This document shows, piece after piece, positions 51,865 through 61,373 of a stretch of DNA of 64,000 nucleotides. The position numbers and the translations under genes were made by a program. The DNA is from Muribaculaceae bacterium (GTDB lineage: Bacteria > Bacteroidota > Bacteroidia > Bacteroidales > Muribaculaceae): positions 1-64,000 of the forward strand of contig JAIDXM010000106.1 of NCBI GenBank assembly GCA_029058745.1, read 5' to 3'. A model generated the notes under the pieces. The model saw nothing but the letters and a program-made list of their open reading frames with translations, was not told the origin of the DNA and did no database searches. How positions within the stretch are numbered: the first letter of the stretch is position 1; the number at the start of each line of letters is the position of its first letter.

Positions 51865-53910
51865 TTAACCCCCCTGGCCGTCGTGGTCAGAATCATCACT
51901 TCTGCCGACCATATTTAGAAATTCCGTCTCGGAAATCATCGGGATTCCAAGTTTCTCGCATTTCTCACGTTTGGATGGCCCCATATTTTCACCCGCGAGT
52001 ACAAATGAAGTCTTTTTTGAGATGCTTCCGGCGTTTTTACCACCCTCCCGTTCGATTATGTCTTTGTATTCATCGCGGGAATGACTCGTGAAAGTGCCGG
52101 AAATGACGATTGTTTTTCCGGCAAGTATGTCCCCCTTGGAAGCGAGTTTCTCTTCCGACAGCGACATCTTGACACCTGCGATTGTCAGGCGTGAGATGTT
52201 GTCAACGTTCACAGGGTTTCTTAGATACTCGAAAATACACTTTGCTATTATGGGGCCGATGTCAGGTATGGCTGTCAGTTGGTCTTCAGTCATAGACAGG
52301 AGATTATCCATTGATTTCACGGCAGAGGCAAGTCTCTTTGCAGTAGTCTCGCCTACGTTAGGAATCGACAGTGCATATATGACACGCTCAAATGGGATGC
52401 TTTTCGAATCCTCGATACCATCGATTATCCTTTTGGCCGATTTTTCACCCATGCGTTCGAGAGACATGAGATTTTCCTTTGTGAGGTCGTATATGTCGGC
52501 GATATGAGTCACCAATCCGCAGTCGAACAGCATTTCGGCAGTCTCTTCACCAATGCCGTCAATATTCATCATTCGTCTTGCGCAGAAGTGCTCAATCTTA
52601 CCGGTAATCTGAGGCCTGCATCCATCATGATTGGGGCAGCACCATGCCGCTTCTCCAAATATCCTCACCAGTTTCGAGCCACATACCGGACATTTATCGA
52701 CAAACTGAATTCTCTTGGCATCGGCCTGACGTTTCGATAATTCCACTCCTGTGATTTTTGGGATAATCTCTCCCCCTTTCTCGACATAAAGCCAATCGCC
52801 TTCATGTATGTCGAGTTGTCGGATGATATCGTCATTATGAAGGGAAGCGCGTTTGACTATAGTGCCTGACAGAAGGACCGGCTCAAGGTTTGCAACTGGA
52901 GTGACGATGCCCATTCTTCCAGTCTCAAAAGATACATGCCTCAACTGGGTACACGCGTTTTCAGGGTTGAACTTGAATGCAATCGCCCAACGCGGAGATT
53001 TTGCAGTGAACCCCAGGTTAAGCTGCTGACGCAGTGAATTCACTTTAAACACGAGGCCATCTGTAGCAACAGGCAATTCCTTGCGGTGTATATCCCAATA
53101 ATTCACGTATTCATTGACATCTTCGATAGTGTGGAGAATTCTCATGGAATCTGATACCTTGAACCCCCATTTTCGTGCCGCCAGCATGTTGTCATAATGG
53201 TTTTCGGCAGGGAGATTCTCGCTGAGCAGATAGTAGAAACAAGCATCGAGATGACGTTTCGCCACTTCCCTTGAGTCCTGCATCTTCAGGGTTCCTGATG
53301 CCGCATTGCGAGGATTGGCAAATAGTGGTTCCTCATTGTAGGCTCTCTCGGCATTCAATTTTTCGAAGACATCCCAAGGCATAAGAATCTCTCCTCTGAT
53401 TTCAAACTCCTCAGGCCAGTCACCGGGCTGTAGCCTCAATGGTATGCTTCTTATGGTCTTGACATTGGCAGTGACGTCATCACCTTGAGTGCCGTCGCCA
53501 CGTGTCACGGCCCTGACAAGCTCTCCGTTCTGATAGGTGAGTGAAATGGATGTTCCGTCGAATTTCATTTCTCCTGTGATTTCGAAACTCTCGCCTTCAA
53601 GGGCTTTTCTGATTCTTAGAAACCAGTCGTCAACTTCTTCAATGGAGTATGAATTTGACAGAGACATCATGGGTCGTGCATGAGTCACGTGCTCGAACCC
53701 TTTTGAAAGGTCGGACCCGACTCTTTGTGTAGGTGAAAGAGGGTCGCTGAATTGCGGGAATTCATTTTCAAGTATCTCAAGTTCCTTGAGCATCATATCG
53801 AATTCCTTATCGGAGATTTCAGGAGAATTGAGCACATAGTAATTATGGTTGTGGCGATGAAGGTCAGACCTCAGCGTCTCAATTCTGTTTTTAGCTTCGG
53901 AAGGTGTCAT
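51865..53910 (-). CDS. ligA: NAD-dependent DNA ligase
   Basis: A 681-residue ligase sealing nicks in replication and repair. The adenylation Lys116 is in EMKFDGTS. The zinc finger has four cysteines (CPVCGSKLV...CCPNHDGC). Helix-hairpin-helix repeats follow ('[23 protein letters not shown]', '[13 protein letters not shown]', '[13 protein letters not shown]') and then a BRCT domain ('[30 protein letters not shown]'). All expected domains are present. It is in a minus-strand unit: speA, truA, EamA, ligA and a small membrane protein. Confidence 0.96.
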   Translation of the reverse strand: MTPSEAKNRIETLRSDLHRHNHNYYVLNSPEISDKEFDMMLKELEILENEFPQFSDPLSPTQRVGSDLSKGFEHVTHARPMMSLSNSYSIEEVDDWFLRIRKALEGESFEITGEMKFDGTSISLTYQNGELVRAVTRGDGTQGDDVTANVKTIRSIPLRLQPGDWPEEFEIRGEILMPWDVFEKLNAERAYNEEPLFANPRNAASGTLKMQDSREVAKRHLDACFYYLLSENLPAENHYDNMLAARKWGFKVSDSMRILHTIEDVNEYVNYWDIHRKELPVATDGLVFKVNSLRQQLNLGFTAKSPRWAIAFKFNPENACTQLRHVSFETGRMGIVTPVANLEPVLLSGTIVKRASLHNDDIIRQLDIHEGDWLYVEKGGEIIPKITGVELSKRQADAKRIQFVDKCPVCGSKLVRIFGEAAWCCPNHDGCRPQITGKIEHFCARRMMNIDGIGEETAEMLFDCGLVTHIADIYDLTKENLMSLERMGEKSAKRIIDGIEDSKSIPFERVIYALSIPNVGETTAKRLASAVKSMDNLLSMTEDQLTAIPDIGPIIAKCIFEYLRNPVNVDNISRLTIAGVKMSLSEEKLASKGDILAGKTIVISGTFTSHSRDEYKDIIEREGGKNAGSISKKTSFVLAGENMGPSKREKCEKLGIPMISETEFLNMVGRSDDSDHDGQGG

Positions 53911-53934
53911 TTTTTATAAAGAGCTTTGAGGCGT

Positions 53935-54879
53935 TTAAATGTTTGTATGTTTTCTTTTTCGTGGAAAGAGTTTCCTGATATGTACCAGATGTCCGGTTAG
54001 TCTGTTCCCCGCGATGACGAGTGTCACGGCAATCAGAATCAAAAGTATTCCGATTGTTATTCTAAGAGATATGTCTTCACCGAAGACTAAGACTCCGATA
54101 ATCACTGCCGTAAGTGGCTCAAGAGCACCGAGAATCGCGGTAGGAGTAGGTCCGATGAGTTGTATCGCGTAGGTGGTGCATACGAAAGACAGGGCTGTAG
54201 GAATGATGGCAAGTCCCATGATATTTAGCCATAATACAGGCATGGATGGGACTTGGAAGCTACTCCCGCAGGCGAATCTGATAATAAAAACAGACAGCCC
54301 GAAAGAAAGGACATATAATATCACTTTCAGGGTTGGCAGGTTCTTTAATTCCGATTGGTTGACCCCGACGATGTATATCGCATATGTGAGAGACGATGCC
54401 ATCACCAGCATGGTTCCTGTAAGACTTATTGTTGATCCGTCGGACGAACGATATAACAATCTGATTCCAGATAGTGCTATAACGATGCATGCGACGGTTG
54501 ACATAGTCAGCTTCTCCTTAAATAATGCGCTCATGATAAGAGCCACCATAATCGGATACACAAACAATAATGTCGAGGCGATTCCGGCGTCCATATAATC
54601 GTAGCTTATGAAAAGCGAAAGAGAAGAGAGGGCCACCATAACGCCCATTATCGCGAGTTGCCAGGTTTCCTTTCCGGATACGCCGAATTCATCTTTACCT
54701 CGTCTTAAGAACAACATTATCCCCATCACCGGTATGGCAAGGAGATAACGCAGGAACAATACGGAATCTGGATTCATGCCGTCGGAATAAAGGGGGAGTG
54801 CGAAAAGTGGATTTGTGCCGTAGCTTGCGGCAGCGACGGCACCGATGATATAGCCTTTGACTTTATTCGAGAATGTCAT
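53935..54879 (-). CDS. EamA/DMT superfamily transporter
   Basis: A 314-residue inner-membrane protein with ten helices in two EamA halves: 'GAVAAASYGTNPLFALPLYSDGMNPDSVLFLRYLLAIPVM' in the first and 'LSFVCTTYAIQLIGPTPTAILGALEPLTAVIIGVLVFGEDIS' in the second. Such carriers export amino acids or other metabolites; the substrate is unknown. It lies 6 bp after truA and 24 bp before ligA in one unit. Confidence 0.87.
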   Translation of the reverse strand: MTFSNKVKGYIIGAVAAASYGTNPLFALPLYSDGMNPDSVLFLRYLLAIPVMGIMLFLRRGKDEFGVSGKETWQLAIMGVMVALSSLSLFISYDYMDAGIASTLLFVYPIMVALIMSALFKEKLTMSTVACIVIALSGIRLLYRSSDGSTISLTGTMLVMASSLTYAIYIVGVNQSELKNLPTLKVILYVLSFGLSVFIIRFACGSSFQVPSMPVLWLNIMGLAIIPTALSFVCTTYAIQLIGPTPTAILGALEPLTAVIIGVLVFGEDISLRITIGILLILIAVTLVIAGNRLTGHLVHIRKLFPRKRKHTNI

Positions 54880-54885
54880 TCCAAA

Positions 54886-55671
54886 TCAGGGATTATTGTC
54901 GATAAAAGGATATTTCACGTCCCACAGAAACAATGCTTCTCCGGGCATTGAAGATCCAGCCGCGCATCGGTCTTTACGTTCTACGATATTCTTGAATCCG
55001 TCGAGATTCAGTTTTCCTCTTCCGACATCGACAAGCGTTCCGACCACAGCTCTTACCATGTTTCTTAGGAATCTGTCGGCGGAAATTGTAAATACAATGC
55101 CATCTGTGGGGATTGACAGCCCCGAGTTTATGGAATCTCCATTCAAAGGAGTCCATATCGCTTTTCTGACATCGCAAATGTTTGTCTTGCTGTCGGAATG
55201 CAGTTTCGCAAAGGAGGAAAAATCTTCAACCTCCAGCAGAAATTCGGCGGCTTCATTCATTTTGACAATGTCAAGTCGGGTAGGAGAGAACCAACTGTAA
55301 GGGTACAGGAATGGGGACTTGGCATATGTCACGAAATACTTGTATGACCTTTCGATGGCATCGAATCTCGCATGAGCGTCATCGTTGACCTCAAACACAT
55401 CAAGGAAAGAGATGTCTTTACCGGCAAGCCTGTTGAGGGAAAGCAACAATCTCCGTTTGTCCTCAATAGGATGCTCGAGGTCGAAGTGGGCATACATACA
55501 TCTCGCGTGTACGCCGGCATCAGTGCGTCCGGCACCCGTTATGGGCACCGGACGTCTGAGTATTGTTGCCAACGCTGTCTCGATTGTCTGCTGTACGCTT
55601 ACCGCGTTTGGCTGCGACTGCCATCCGTGAAATCTCAGACCGTTGTAAGATAATTTCAGAAAATATCTCAT
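54886..55671 (-). CDS. truA: tRNA pseudouridine synthase A
   Basis: A 261-residue enzyme making pseudouridine at positions 38-40 of tRNA anticodon stems. The catalytic Asp51 is in GAGRTDAGVHA, and 'YNGLRFHGWQSQPN' and 'FLRNMVRAVVGTLVDVGRG' are typical. Length is normal. It is 9 bp after speA and 6 bp before the EamA gene. Confidence 0.94.
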   Translation of the reverse strand: MRYFLKLSYNGLRFHGWQSQPNAVSVQQTIETALATILRRPVPITGAGRTDAGVHARCMYAHFDLEHPIEDKRRLLLSLNRLAGKDISFLDVFEVNDDAHARFDAIERSYKYFVTYAKSPFLYPYSWFSPTRLDIVKMNEAAEFLLEVEDFSSFAKLHSDSKTNICDVRKAIWTPLNGDSINSGLSIPTDGIVFTISADRFLRNMVRAVVGTLVDVGRGKLNLDGFKNIVERKDRCAAGSSMPGEALFLWDVKYPFIDNNP

Positions 55672-55680
55672 ACAGGTATG

Positions 55681-57579
55681 TCAGTCTCTTTCCAGGTAAG
55701 TTATTCCATACAGTCCGGACTTGTAGTTGTTGAGGAACTGGCGTCCCTCCTCCGGAGATATGATGCCTTGCTTCATGGACGCGGACACCCATGTCTCAAG
55801 GTTGCGCACAAGTTTTTTGGGGCTATATTCAACATAGTCAAGCACGTCGGCAACGGGTTCCCCGTCAATTACCTGCTCAATATGATACCTCTCCTTGTCA
55901 ACGGAAATATGCACCGCGTTGGTGTCGCCGAACAGATTGTGTAGGTCGCCGAGAATCTCCTGATATGCACCAACAAGGAACACTCCGATATAGTACTTGT
56001 CGTTCTGTTTGAATGAATGTACGGGAAGTGAGTATGACATACCCTGTGGAGAAACAAATCTGTTGATTTTTCCGTCGGAATCGCAGGTGATGTCTTGTAT
56101 GGTGCATCTCCGTGTCGGTTTCTCGTCAAGCCTTGAAATTGGCATTATCGGAAATAACTGGTCAATCGCCCATGAGTCGGGGAGGCTTTGGAAAAGCGAG
56201 AAATTGCAGAAATACTTTTCAGGGAGCATACGGTCCACCTTTCGCAGTTCTTCCGGAGGATGCTTCATGCTTCGGGTGAGGTCATTCACATCTCGAGCAA
56301 CAGACCAGAAAAGTTTCTCAATCTGAGCACGGGTGCGAAGATCAAGCAGACCGAGGCTGAACAGTTCAAGAGCCTCTTCCCTTATCTGAAGAGCGTCGTG
56401 CCAATCCTCGAATAGGGTAGTGGCGTTGATTCTGTCCCAGATGTTGTAGAGTTCCTTTGTCAGTTCGTGGGCATTCTCGTCGATGGTCTCATTGTCAAAC
56501 CATATTGGGAGTTGTGTTGTCTCCAGGACTTCGATAATGAGTACGGAGTGATGGGCAGAGAGAGATCTTCCGCTTTCAGTGATGATGTTTGGCTGATTCA
56601 GACCGTTTTTCACACATACATCAACAAGGGCGGAGACAGAGTCGTTGACATATTCCTGGATGGAGTAGTTCATCGAATTCTCACCCATTGATGAGCGTGT
56701 CCCGTCGTAATCCACACCAAGTCCTCCACCGATGTCAACAAATTCAATGTTGAATCCCATTTTAGATAGTTGCACATAGAATTGCATTGCTTCCCGGAGT
56801 GCATTTTTTATGCGTCTGATTTTAGTGATTTGACTACCGATATGGAAATGTATCAGTTTGAGAGACTCTGTAAGGTTGTTTTTCTCAAGAAAAGATAACG
56901 CATCAAGCAACTCAGAGGAGTTGAGACCGAATTTGCTGACATCGCCTCCGGATTCTTCCCATTTCCCGCTTCCAGAGGATGACAGTTTGATTCTTATTCC
57001 GATATTCGGGATTATGTTCAGCCGTTTTGCAACGTCTGCAATGAGTTTCAACTCGTTAAGTTTTTCGACCACAAGAAAAATCCTGCGACCCATTTTCTGC
57101 GCCAGCAACGCGAGTTCCACGTAATCTTCGTCCTTATAGCCATTGCAGACAATTAAGGAATTCGAGTGGGTGTTGACAGCAAGCACAGCATGCAGTTCCG
57201 GCTTGGAGCCGGCCTCCAGACCGATATTGTATTTATTTCCGTGGCTGACTATTTCTTCAACCACCTGACGCATCTGGTTCACTTTTATCGGATAAACGAT
57301 AAAATTCTGGCCAGTGTAAGAATACTCATTGGCTGCTTTCTTGAAGCATGACGATATTTTCTGAATCCTGTCGTCAAGGATGTCAGGGAAACGCAACAAG
57401 ACAGGAGCCGAGACGTCGCGAATCTTCAGCTCGTCAATCACCTCTTTGAGGTCAACAGGCGCGCATCCAACACGAGGAGTGACTTGGACGTGTCCTTTTT
57501 CATTGATAGAAAAGTATTTCAACCCCCAGCCGCTGATGTTGTAAATCTCAGCTGAGTCTTCAATTCGCCATTTTCTCAT
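55681..57579 (-). CDS. speA: Biosynthetic arginine decarboxylase
   Basis: A 632-residue PLP enzyme (alanine-racemase-fold class) that makes agmatine from arginine, starting polyamine synthesis. The PLP Lys99 is in YPIKVNQ; other motifs are 'FHIGSQIT', 'DIGGGLGVDYDG' and 'ITESGRSLSAHHSVL'. Length and domains match bacterial SpeA. It is the first gene of the unit speA-truA-EamA-ligA. A perfect 20-bp palindrome lies about 100 bp upstream. Its position next to the ArgR/ArgC-like genes suggests shared arginine regulation, but that is inferred. Confidence 0.95.
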   Translation of the reverse strand: MRKWRIEDSAEIYNISGWGLKYFSINEKGHVQVTPRVGCAPVDLKEVIDELKIRDVSAPVLLRFPDILDDRIQKISSCFKKAANEYSYTGQNFIVYPIKVNQMRQVVEEIVSHGNKYNIGLEAGSKPELHAVLAVNTHSNSLIVCNGYKDEDYVELALLAQKMGRRIFLVVEKLNELKLIADVAKRLNIIPNIGIRIKLSSSGSGKWEESGGDVSKFGLNSSELLDALSFLEKNNLTESLKLIHFHIGSQITKIRRIKNALREAMQFYVQLSKMGFNIEFVDIGGGLGVDYDGTRSSMGENSMNYSIQEYVNDSVSALVDVCVKNGLNQPNIITESGRSLSAHHSVLIIEVLETTQLPIWFDNETIDENAHELTKELYNIWDRINATTLFEDWHDALQIREEALELFSLGLLDLRTRAQIEKLFWSVARDVNDLTRSMKHPPEELRKVDRMLPEKYFCNFSLFQSLPDSWAIDQLFPIMPISRLDEKPTRRCTIQDITCDSDGKINRFVSPQGMSYSLPVHSFKQNDKYYIGVFLVGAYQEILGDLHNLFGDTNAVHISVDKERYHIEQVIDGEPVADVLDYVEYSPKKLVRNLETWVSASMKQGIISPEEGRQFLNNYKSGLYGITYLERD

Positions 57580-57677
57580 TATTGACTGGTATGTTTTATT
57601 TCCAAATTGAAAAGAATCGAAGTCGCAATGCCTTTCAAATCGGATAAATGTAAATTCTTAATTATTATAATGATTCA

Positions 57678-57697
57678 AATGTTGCCATGGCAACATT
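57678..57697. promoter_or_regulatory. 20-bp perfect palindrome upstream of speA
   Basis: AATGTTGCCATGGCAACATT is an exact palindrome lying 99-118 bp before the speA start. The intergenic gap is 210 bp. It looks like an operator for a dimeric regulator; no exact TAnnTTTG box was found near it. Confidence 0.55.
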
Positions 57698-57789
57698 ATT
57701 GTCTATAAAACGCTTTAACCCATTGTGTCGTTCTCAGACATAGGGACATAGTTGTCCAAAGTGGATAGAGGGAAGTGGAAAACCGGATT

Positions 57790-58110
57790 TTATTTTCTGC
57801 CGAGAATCTCAAACTTTTCAACTATAATCTCGGTTTTACGCCTCACAATCTTCATACGGTCTTCGTATTCCCTTGTGCGAAGGTAGCCCTCGACATAAAG
57901 CATGGAGCCTTTCCTCACATACCTTTCCACAATGGATGCATTCTGACCTCCGAATACAAGAGAATGCCATTCGGTTATTTCCACTCTGGCGGTTCCTCTT
58001 GTTTCGTTTGTAGCGAGAGAAAGATATGCTATGGGCCGGTCCTTTTCCGGATATCTCATCTCCGGATCAGCTCCCACATGACCGATAAGAATTACTTTAT
58101 TGACTGACAT
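57790..58110 (-). CDS. ssb: Short single-stranded DNA-binding protein
   Basis: A 106-residue protein with the SSB OB-fold opening 'MSVNKVILIGHVGADPEMRYPEKDRPIAYLSLATNE' and 'ITEWHSLVFGGQNASIVERYVRKGSMLYVEGYLRTREYED'. It stops after the OB-fold (...FEILGRK) and lacks the flexible tail and acidic C-terminal tip (DDDIPF-like) that standard SSBs use to recruit repair proteins. It may be a short paralogue or a PriB-like protein; another ssb may exist elsewhere. It is 9 bp after the ArgC-like gene. Confidence 0.87.
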   Translation of the reverse strand: MSVNKVILIGHVGADPEMRYPEKDRPIAYLSLATNETRGTARVEITEWHSLVFGGQNASIVERYVRKGSMLYVEGYLRTREYEDRMKIVRRKTEIIVEKFEILGRK

Positions 58111-58119
58111 GTTGACAAT

Positions 58120-59079
58120 TTAAGCAAACCAGGAGGTCTGTTGATTCGATTCGTTTTCATTTCCGTAGCATGATGGCTTCATGTTCAATCCGATTTTCTC
58201 ATCGAGAGAGAAAAACAGGTTCATGATGTGAACGGCGTCGCCCGCTCCCCCCCTCATATGACTGTCTCCTATAGATGCCAGTTCAAGTTGAGACTGGGAT
58301 GCCTTACAGAAAGTCACCACACATTTTTGAGTTCCCTCCACCTCTCTGAATCCAACTTCAGATATCCCCGTGAAGGTAAAACTGTGGTCGTCGTATATTG
58401 AATTATATACTCGGTCTATTTCCGTGATGTCGAGCGGGCATTTAAGGGAAATCCTCACTCGCATCGAACGGACGAGGTCATCTGGGATTACATCGATTTC
58501 AATTTTGCTGTTGAAACTTGTCTGTGTTTTTGCAAGCATAGCGGAAATCTCTTTGGCCACATTTTCCTTATCGATTTTCCTTGAGATTGCTTTAGAGGCT
58601 TCAACGCGAATCTTTATATCGGAAGATATAAGTAGATTTGAGGCAAGAGGATAGAGAGCATTCAATGCAAGTGCCGCTACGGAAGATGGCACCATTGCAA
58701 GCCTGGCTCCTCTCACAAGACATTTCCTGTTCATCTCGGAAAGTCCGTATTCCATTCCATTTGATTCCCAGAAATCGAATCTGTGAGGCGACATATCTAC
58801 GATGCGAAGATTCGGCCACTCGTCAGATCTCCTCATAAGAGAACGTCCGGTGTCGGAGTCATCTGCGATAAACACAATATCGTATTCCGACGGATTGAGC
58901 TTATCGGAGAAGTTCAAGGATTCCTCACCGATAAAACCGTGATGGCAGGAAGACAACAGTCTGCCTGATAATTTAGGGGCATACAGACATTTGATTACCA
59001 CCTCCGGATGATGGATGAGGATTCTTAAAAGTTCACCGGCGTCCGGACTGTCGGCACCGATAATTCCGACTTTGATCAT
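58120..59079 (-). CDS. ArgC-like protein lacking the catalytic Cys and His
   Basis: A 319-residue homologue of N-acetyl-gamma-glutamyl-phosphate reductase. The dinucleotide-binding start (VGIIGADSPDAGELLRILIHHPEV), 'IVDMSPHRFDFW', 'YGLSEMNR' and the C-terminal 'RGGAGDAVHIMNLFFSLDEKIGL' align with ArgC. But the active-site segment normally reading PGCYPT is PSSVAA, with Ser133 in the place of the nucleophile Cys, and the usual HRHxPEI and TPHL segments are missing. The gene is intact, with no stops. It cannot make arginine by the normal mechanism and may be a regulatory or altered-function protein. It lies between argR and ssb. Confidence 0.82.
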   Translation of the reverse strand: MIKVGIIGADSPDAGELLRILIHHPEVVIKCLYAPKLSGRLLSSCHHGFIGEESLNFSDKLNPSEYDIVFIADDSDTGRSLMRRSDEWPNLRIVDMSPHRFDFWESNGMEYGLSEMNRKCLVRGARLAMVPSSVAALALNALYPLASNLLISSDIKIRVEASKAISRKIDKENVAKEISAMLAKTQTSFNSKIEIDVIPDDLVRSMRVRISLKCPLDITEIDRVYNSIYDDHSFTFTGISEVGFREVEGTQKCVVTFCKASQSQLELASIGDSHMRGGAGDAVHIMNLFFSLDEKIGLNMKPSCYGNENESNQQTSWFA

Positions 59080-59106
59080 AACATATCAGGGGATAAGGAT
59101 TAATGA

Positions 59107-59598
59107 TTAGAGTTGGTCAGGGTCGATTGATAGAATCGCGGCGAGCACTTCCTTTGCTCGTTCCTTTTCCACGTCTTCCCGTAACACAGCGAATATAGTG
59201 TCGCTTCCGGGAATGGTGCCAATAATCTCAGGCGATCCGCTTACGTCAATATCATATGCAAGACCAGAGGCATAGCCGTTTCGGGTTTTTATCACAGCGA
59301 TGTTTCCTGAAAACTGCATTGAGAGGAATCCGCTTTGGTAGTTTGCCCGGATGGGTGCCCTTCCGGTGGTGAGAATCTTATCCTTCAAGGAATTGCTTTC
59401 AGGGAGCACATACATGTATGTGCCTCTGTCGGTGGGCACTTTCGTTGTGCGAAGCATCTTGAGGTCGCGAGAGAGAGTCGCCTGAGTGACATTATGTCCT
59501 TTTTCAGCCAAAATATGGGCGAGTTCTTCCTGACTGCCAATACATTGGTTGCGTATGAGCTCAACAATTATATCAATTCTTTTTTTTCTGTTCTTCAT
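59107..59598 (-). CDS. argR: ArgR-family arginine regulator with altered effector motif
   Basis: A 163-residue regulator. The winged helix is normal ('QEELAHILAEKGHNVTQATLSRDLKML', with the Ser-Arg pair that contacts the operator). The C-terminal oligomer domain has 'GTIPGSDTIFAVL', where E. coli ArgR has GTIAGDDT; the first of the two arginine-binding Asp is Ser132 here, and Asp133 is kept. Arginine sensing may be weaker or changed. Its start overlaps the stop of the bifunctional nuclease gene by 4 bp, and the ArgC-like gene is 27 bp downstream. Confidence 0.9.
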   Translation of the reverse strand: MKNRKKRIDIIVELIRNQCIGSQEELAHILAEKGHNVTQATLSRDLKMLRTTKVPTDRGTYMYVLPESNSLKDKILTTGRAPIRANYQSGFLSMQFSGNIAVIKTRNGYASGLAYDIDVSGSPEIIGTIPGSDTIFAVLREDVEKERAKEVLAAILSIDPDQL

Positions 59599-60185
59599 GA
59601 CTTATCGTTATTTTCTTTGCGATTGTCAATTTCAGCCTTTATGCGGGCCGCCTCTTCATAGTCTTCTTTTTCGGCCGCTTTCATCATAGCCTCCGAAAGT
59701 TCTGACAAGGACATCGCGGAGAGTTCGTCTCCGGGAGCCTTTTCATCATTGTCGGGGCCATATTTCCCTGTGTTGTCGGGTTCGAATCCTGATTCTGCGA
59801 GCACAGATTCCGAAGTGTATATGGGGGCTCCCACTCTAATAGCCAGGGCTACGGCATCTGATGACCTTGAATCAATGATTTTTTCAGTGTTGCCGTCAGA
59901 GAATATAAGGTTGGCGGCAAATACTCCGTTGGGGAGTTTCCTGATTTCCACTTCAATCAGGGAAATACCAAACGCGGCCAGTGTGGTCACCATTGTGTCG
60001 TGTGTCAGTGGACGAGGGGTTGCTACTTCCTGCAGCTTACACTCGATGGCCTGAGCCTCCGGAAAGCCAATGATAATGGGTATTCTCCTTGAGCCTCCGG
60101 CTTGCTGAAGAATGAGGGCATACACTCCCGATTCAATCTGATTGTATGTTATCCCCACCAATTCAAGTCTATATCTATTGTCCAT
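59595..60185 (-). CDS. Bifunctional nuclease family (DUF151) protein with UVR motif
   Basis: A 196-residue protein. Residues 1-135 are the BFN/DUF151 domain ('LVGITYNQIESGVYALILQQAGGSRRIPIIIGFPEAQAIE' and 'DSRSSDAVALAIRVGAPIYTSESVL'). The C-terminal 'LSEAMMKAAEKEDYEEAARIKAEIDNRK' is a UVR motif, as in UvrB/UvrC and Clp partners. The family has plant and archaeal members with nuclease activity; its bacterial role is unclear. It is 15 bp after mnmA and overlaps argR by 4 bp. Confidence 0.88.
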   Translation of the reverse strand: MDNRYRLELVGITYNQIESGVYALILQQAGGSRRIPIIIGFPEAQAIECKLQEVATPRPLTHDTMVTTLAAFGISLIEVEIRKLPNGVFAANLIFSDGNTEKIIDSRSSDAVALAIRVGAPIYTSESVLAESGFEPDNTGKYGPDNDEKAPGDELSAMSLSELSEAMMKAAEKEDYEEAARIKAEIDNRKENNDKS

Positions 60186-60200
60186 ATCGAGAGGTTATTT

Positions 60201-61373
60201 TTATGAGAGACTTTGTAGCATGTCTGGAGAACCGTGATGTGGATTCTCGCGGTTCTCATTCATATAATTGTCGTTTTTTTGGGGTTTTCTATGTTTTTTT
60301 CTTGGTTGGGCTGCTGAAATCATCCCAGACCCCAGACATATTATCCTGTCAGGAGTATATATGATGGCAAATTGACCGGGAGCTATTCCTTGCACGTCGG
60401 AGTCGGAAACAATCCTTGCTGAATTTCCCTCCTTAATTAGGATGCCGGAATAAAACTCCGGACTGTGACGGGTCTTGAAGCATATCCTTGTCGATTCTGC
60501 AGAGGTGCTACAGAATGGCGACCTTGAAATCCAGTTAATCTCCTCCAGAGGTATTTCCCTTCCATATTGCAGTCGGGTGTCATAACCATTTGAGACATAT
60601 ACCACATTGTCTCTGACGTTTTTCTTCACCACAAACCATGGGCCTCCACTCATCCCAAGCCCTTTTCGCTGTCCGATTGTGTAGAACCAGTATCCTTTGT
60701 GGACACCGATTTTTTTCCCGGTGGCTATGTCGATGATGGGTCCCTCCTTTTGTCCGAGATGTCTTTCGATAAAGTCATTATAGTCGATTTTTCCCAGGAA
60801 GCAAATTCCTTGCGAGTCTTTTCTCGAAGCATTCGGCAATGCGGCTTTACGGGCAATTTCCCTCACTTCCGACTTGTCGAGGTTTCCAAGCGGGAACATT
60901 ATATGAGACAGCTGTTCATATGAAATCTGAGCAAGGAAATCCGTCTGGTCTTTGACCGGGTCTTTGGCGGTGGCCAGATATAATATCCCGTCGCGTTCCA
61001 CGATAGATGCGTAGTGTCCTGTGGCGGTCTTGTCAAAATCTTTCCCCCATCGTTGTTCAAAAAAACCGAATTTGATGATTTTATTACACATCATGTCTGG
61101 ATGTGGAGTGAGACCCTCTTTGACCGTGTTCAAGGCGTATTCCATGACATGGTCCCAATATTCTTCATGAAGAGACACCACATTTAAGGGCAAGGAGTAT
61201 TTGCGGGCAATCAGTTGGCACATCTCGATATCTTCATCGGCAGAACAGTCACCCTCTCCATTGTCCATTCCGATACGGATATAAAACAGATGTAGCTCAT
61301 GTCCTTCCTCATGAAGTTTATGCACCACGACAGCGCTATCGACACCGCCCGAAATTAAAACAGCAATTCTCAT
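60201..61373 (-). CDS. mnmA: tRNA-specific 2-thiouridylase MnmA
   Basis: A 390-residue enzyme adding sulfur to U34 of tRNA for Lys, Glu and Gln. The PP-loop SGGVDSA (8-14) binds ATP, and the catalytic cysteines are Cys96 ([11 protein letters not shown]) and Cys191 ([11 protein letters not shown]). The last 35 residues ('[26 protein letters not shown]') are a basic, Asn-rich tail not usual in the family. Its start overlaps the DoxX gene stop by 4 bp. Confidence 0.93.
   Translation of the reverse strand: MRIAVLISGGVDSAVVVHKLHEEGHELHLFYIRIGMDNGEGDCSADEDIEMCQLIARKYSLPLNVVSLHEEYWDHVMEYALNTVKEGLTPHPDMMCNKIIKFGFFEQRWGKDFDKTATGHYASIVERDGILYLATAKDPVKDQTDFLAQISYEQLSHIMFPLGNLDKSEVREIARKAALPNASRKDSQGICFLGKIDYNDFIERHLGQKEGPIIDIATGKKIGVHKGYWFYTIGQRKGLGMSGGPWFVVKKNVRDNVVYVSNGYDTRLQYGREIPLEEINWISRSPFCSTSAESTRICFKTRHSPEFYSGILIKEGNSARIVSDSDVQGIAPGQFAIIYTPDRIICLGSGMISAAQPRKKHRKPQKNDNYMNENRENPHHGSPDMLQSLS

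Noticed and set aside
59765-59790. tRNA T-loop-like sequence GGTTCGAATCC
   Set aside because: It lies inside the bifunctional nuclease gene coding for SGFEPDN; no acceptor or anticodon stems fit around it.
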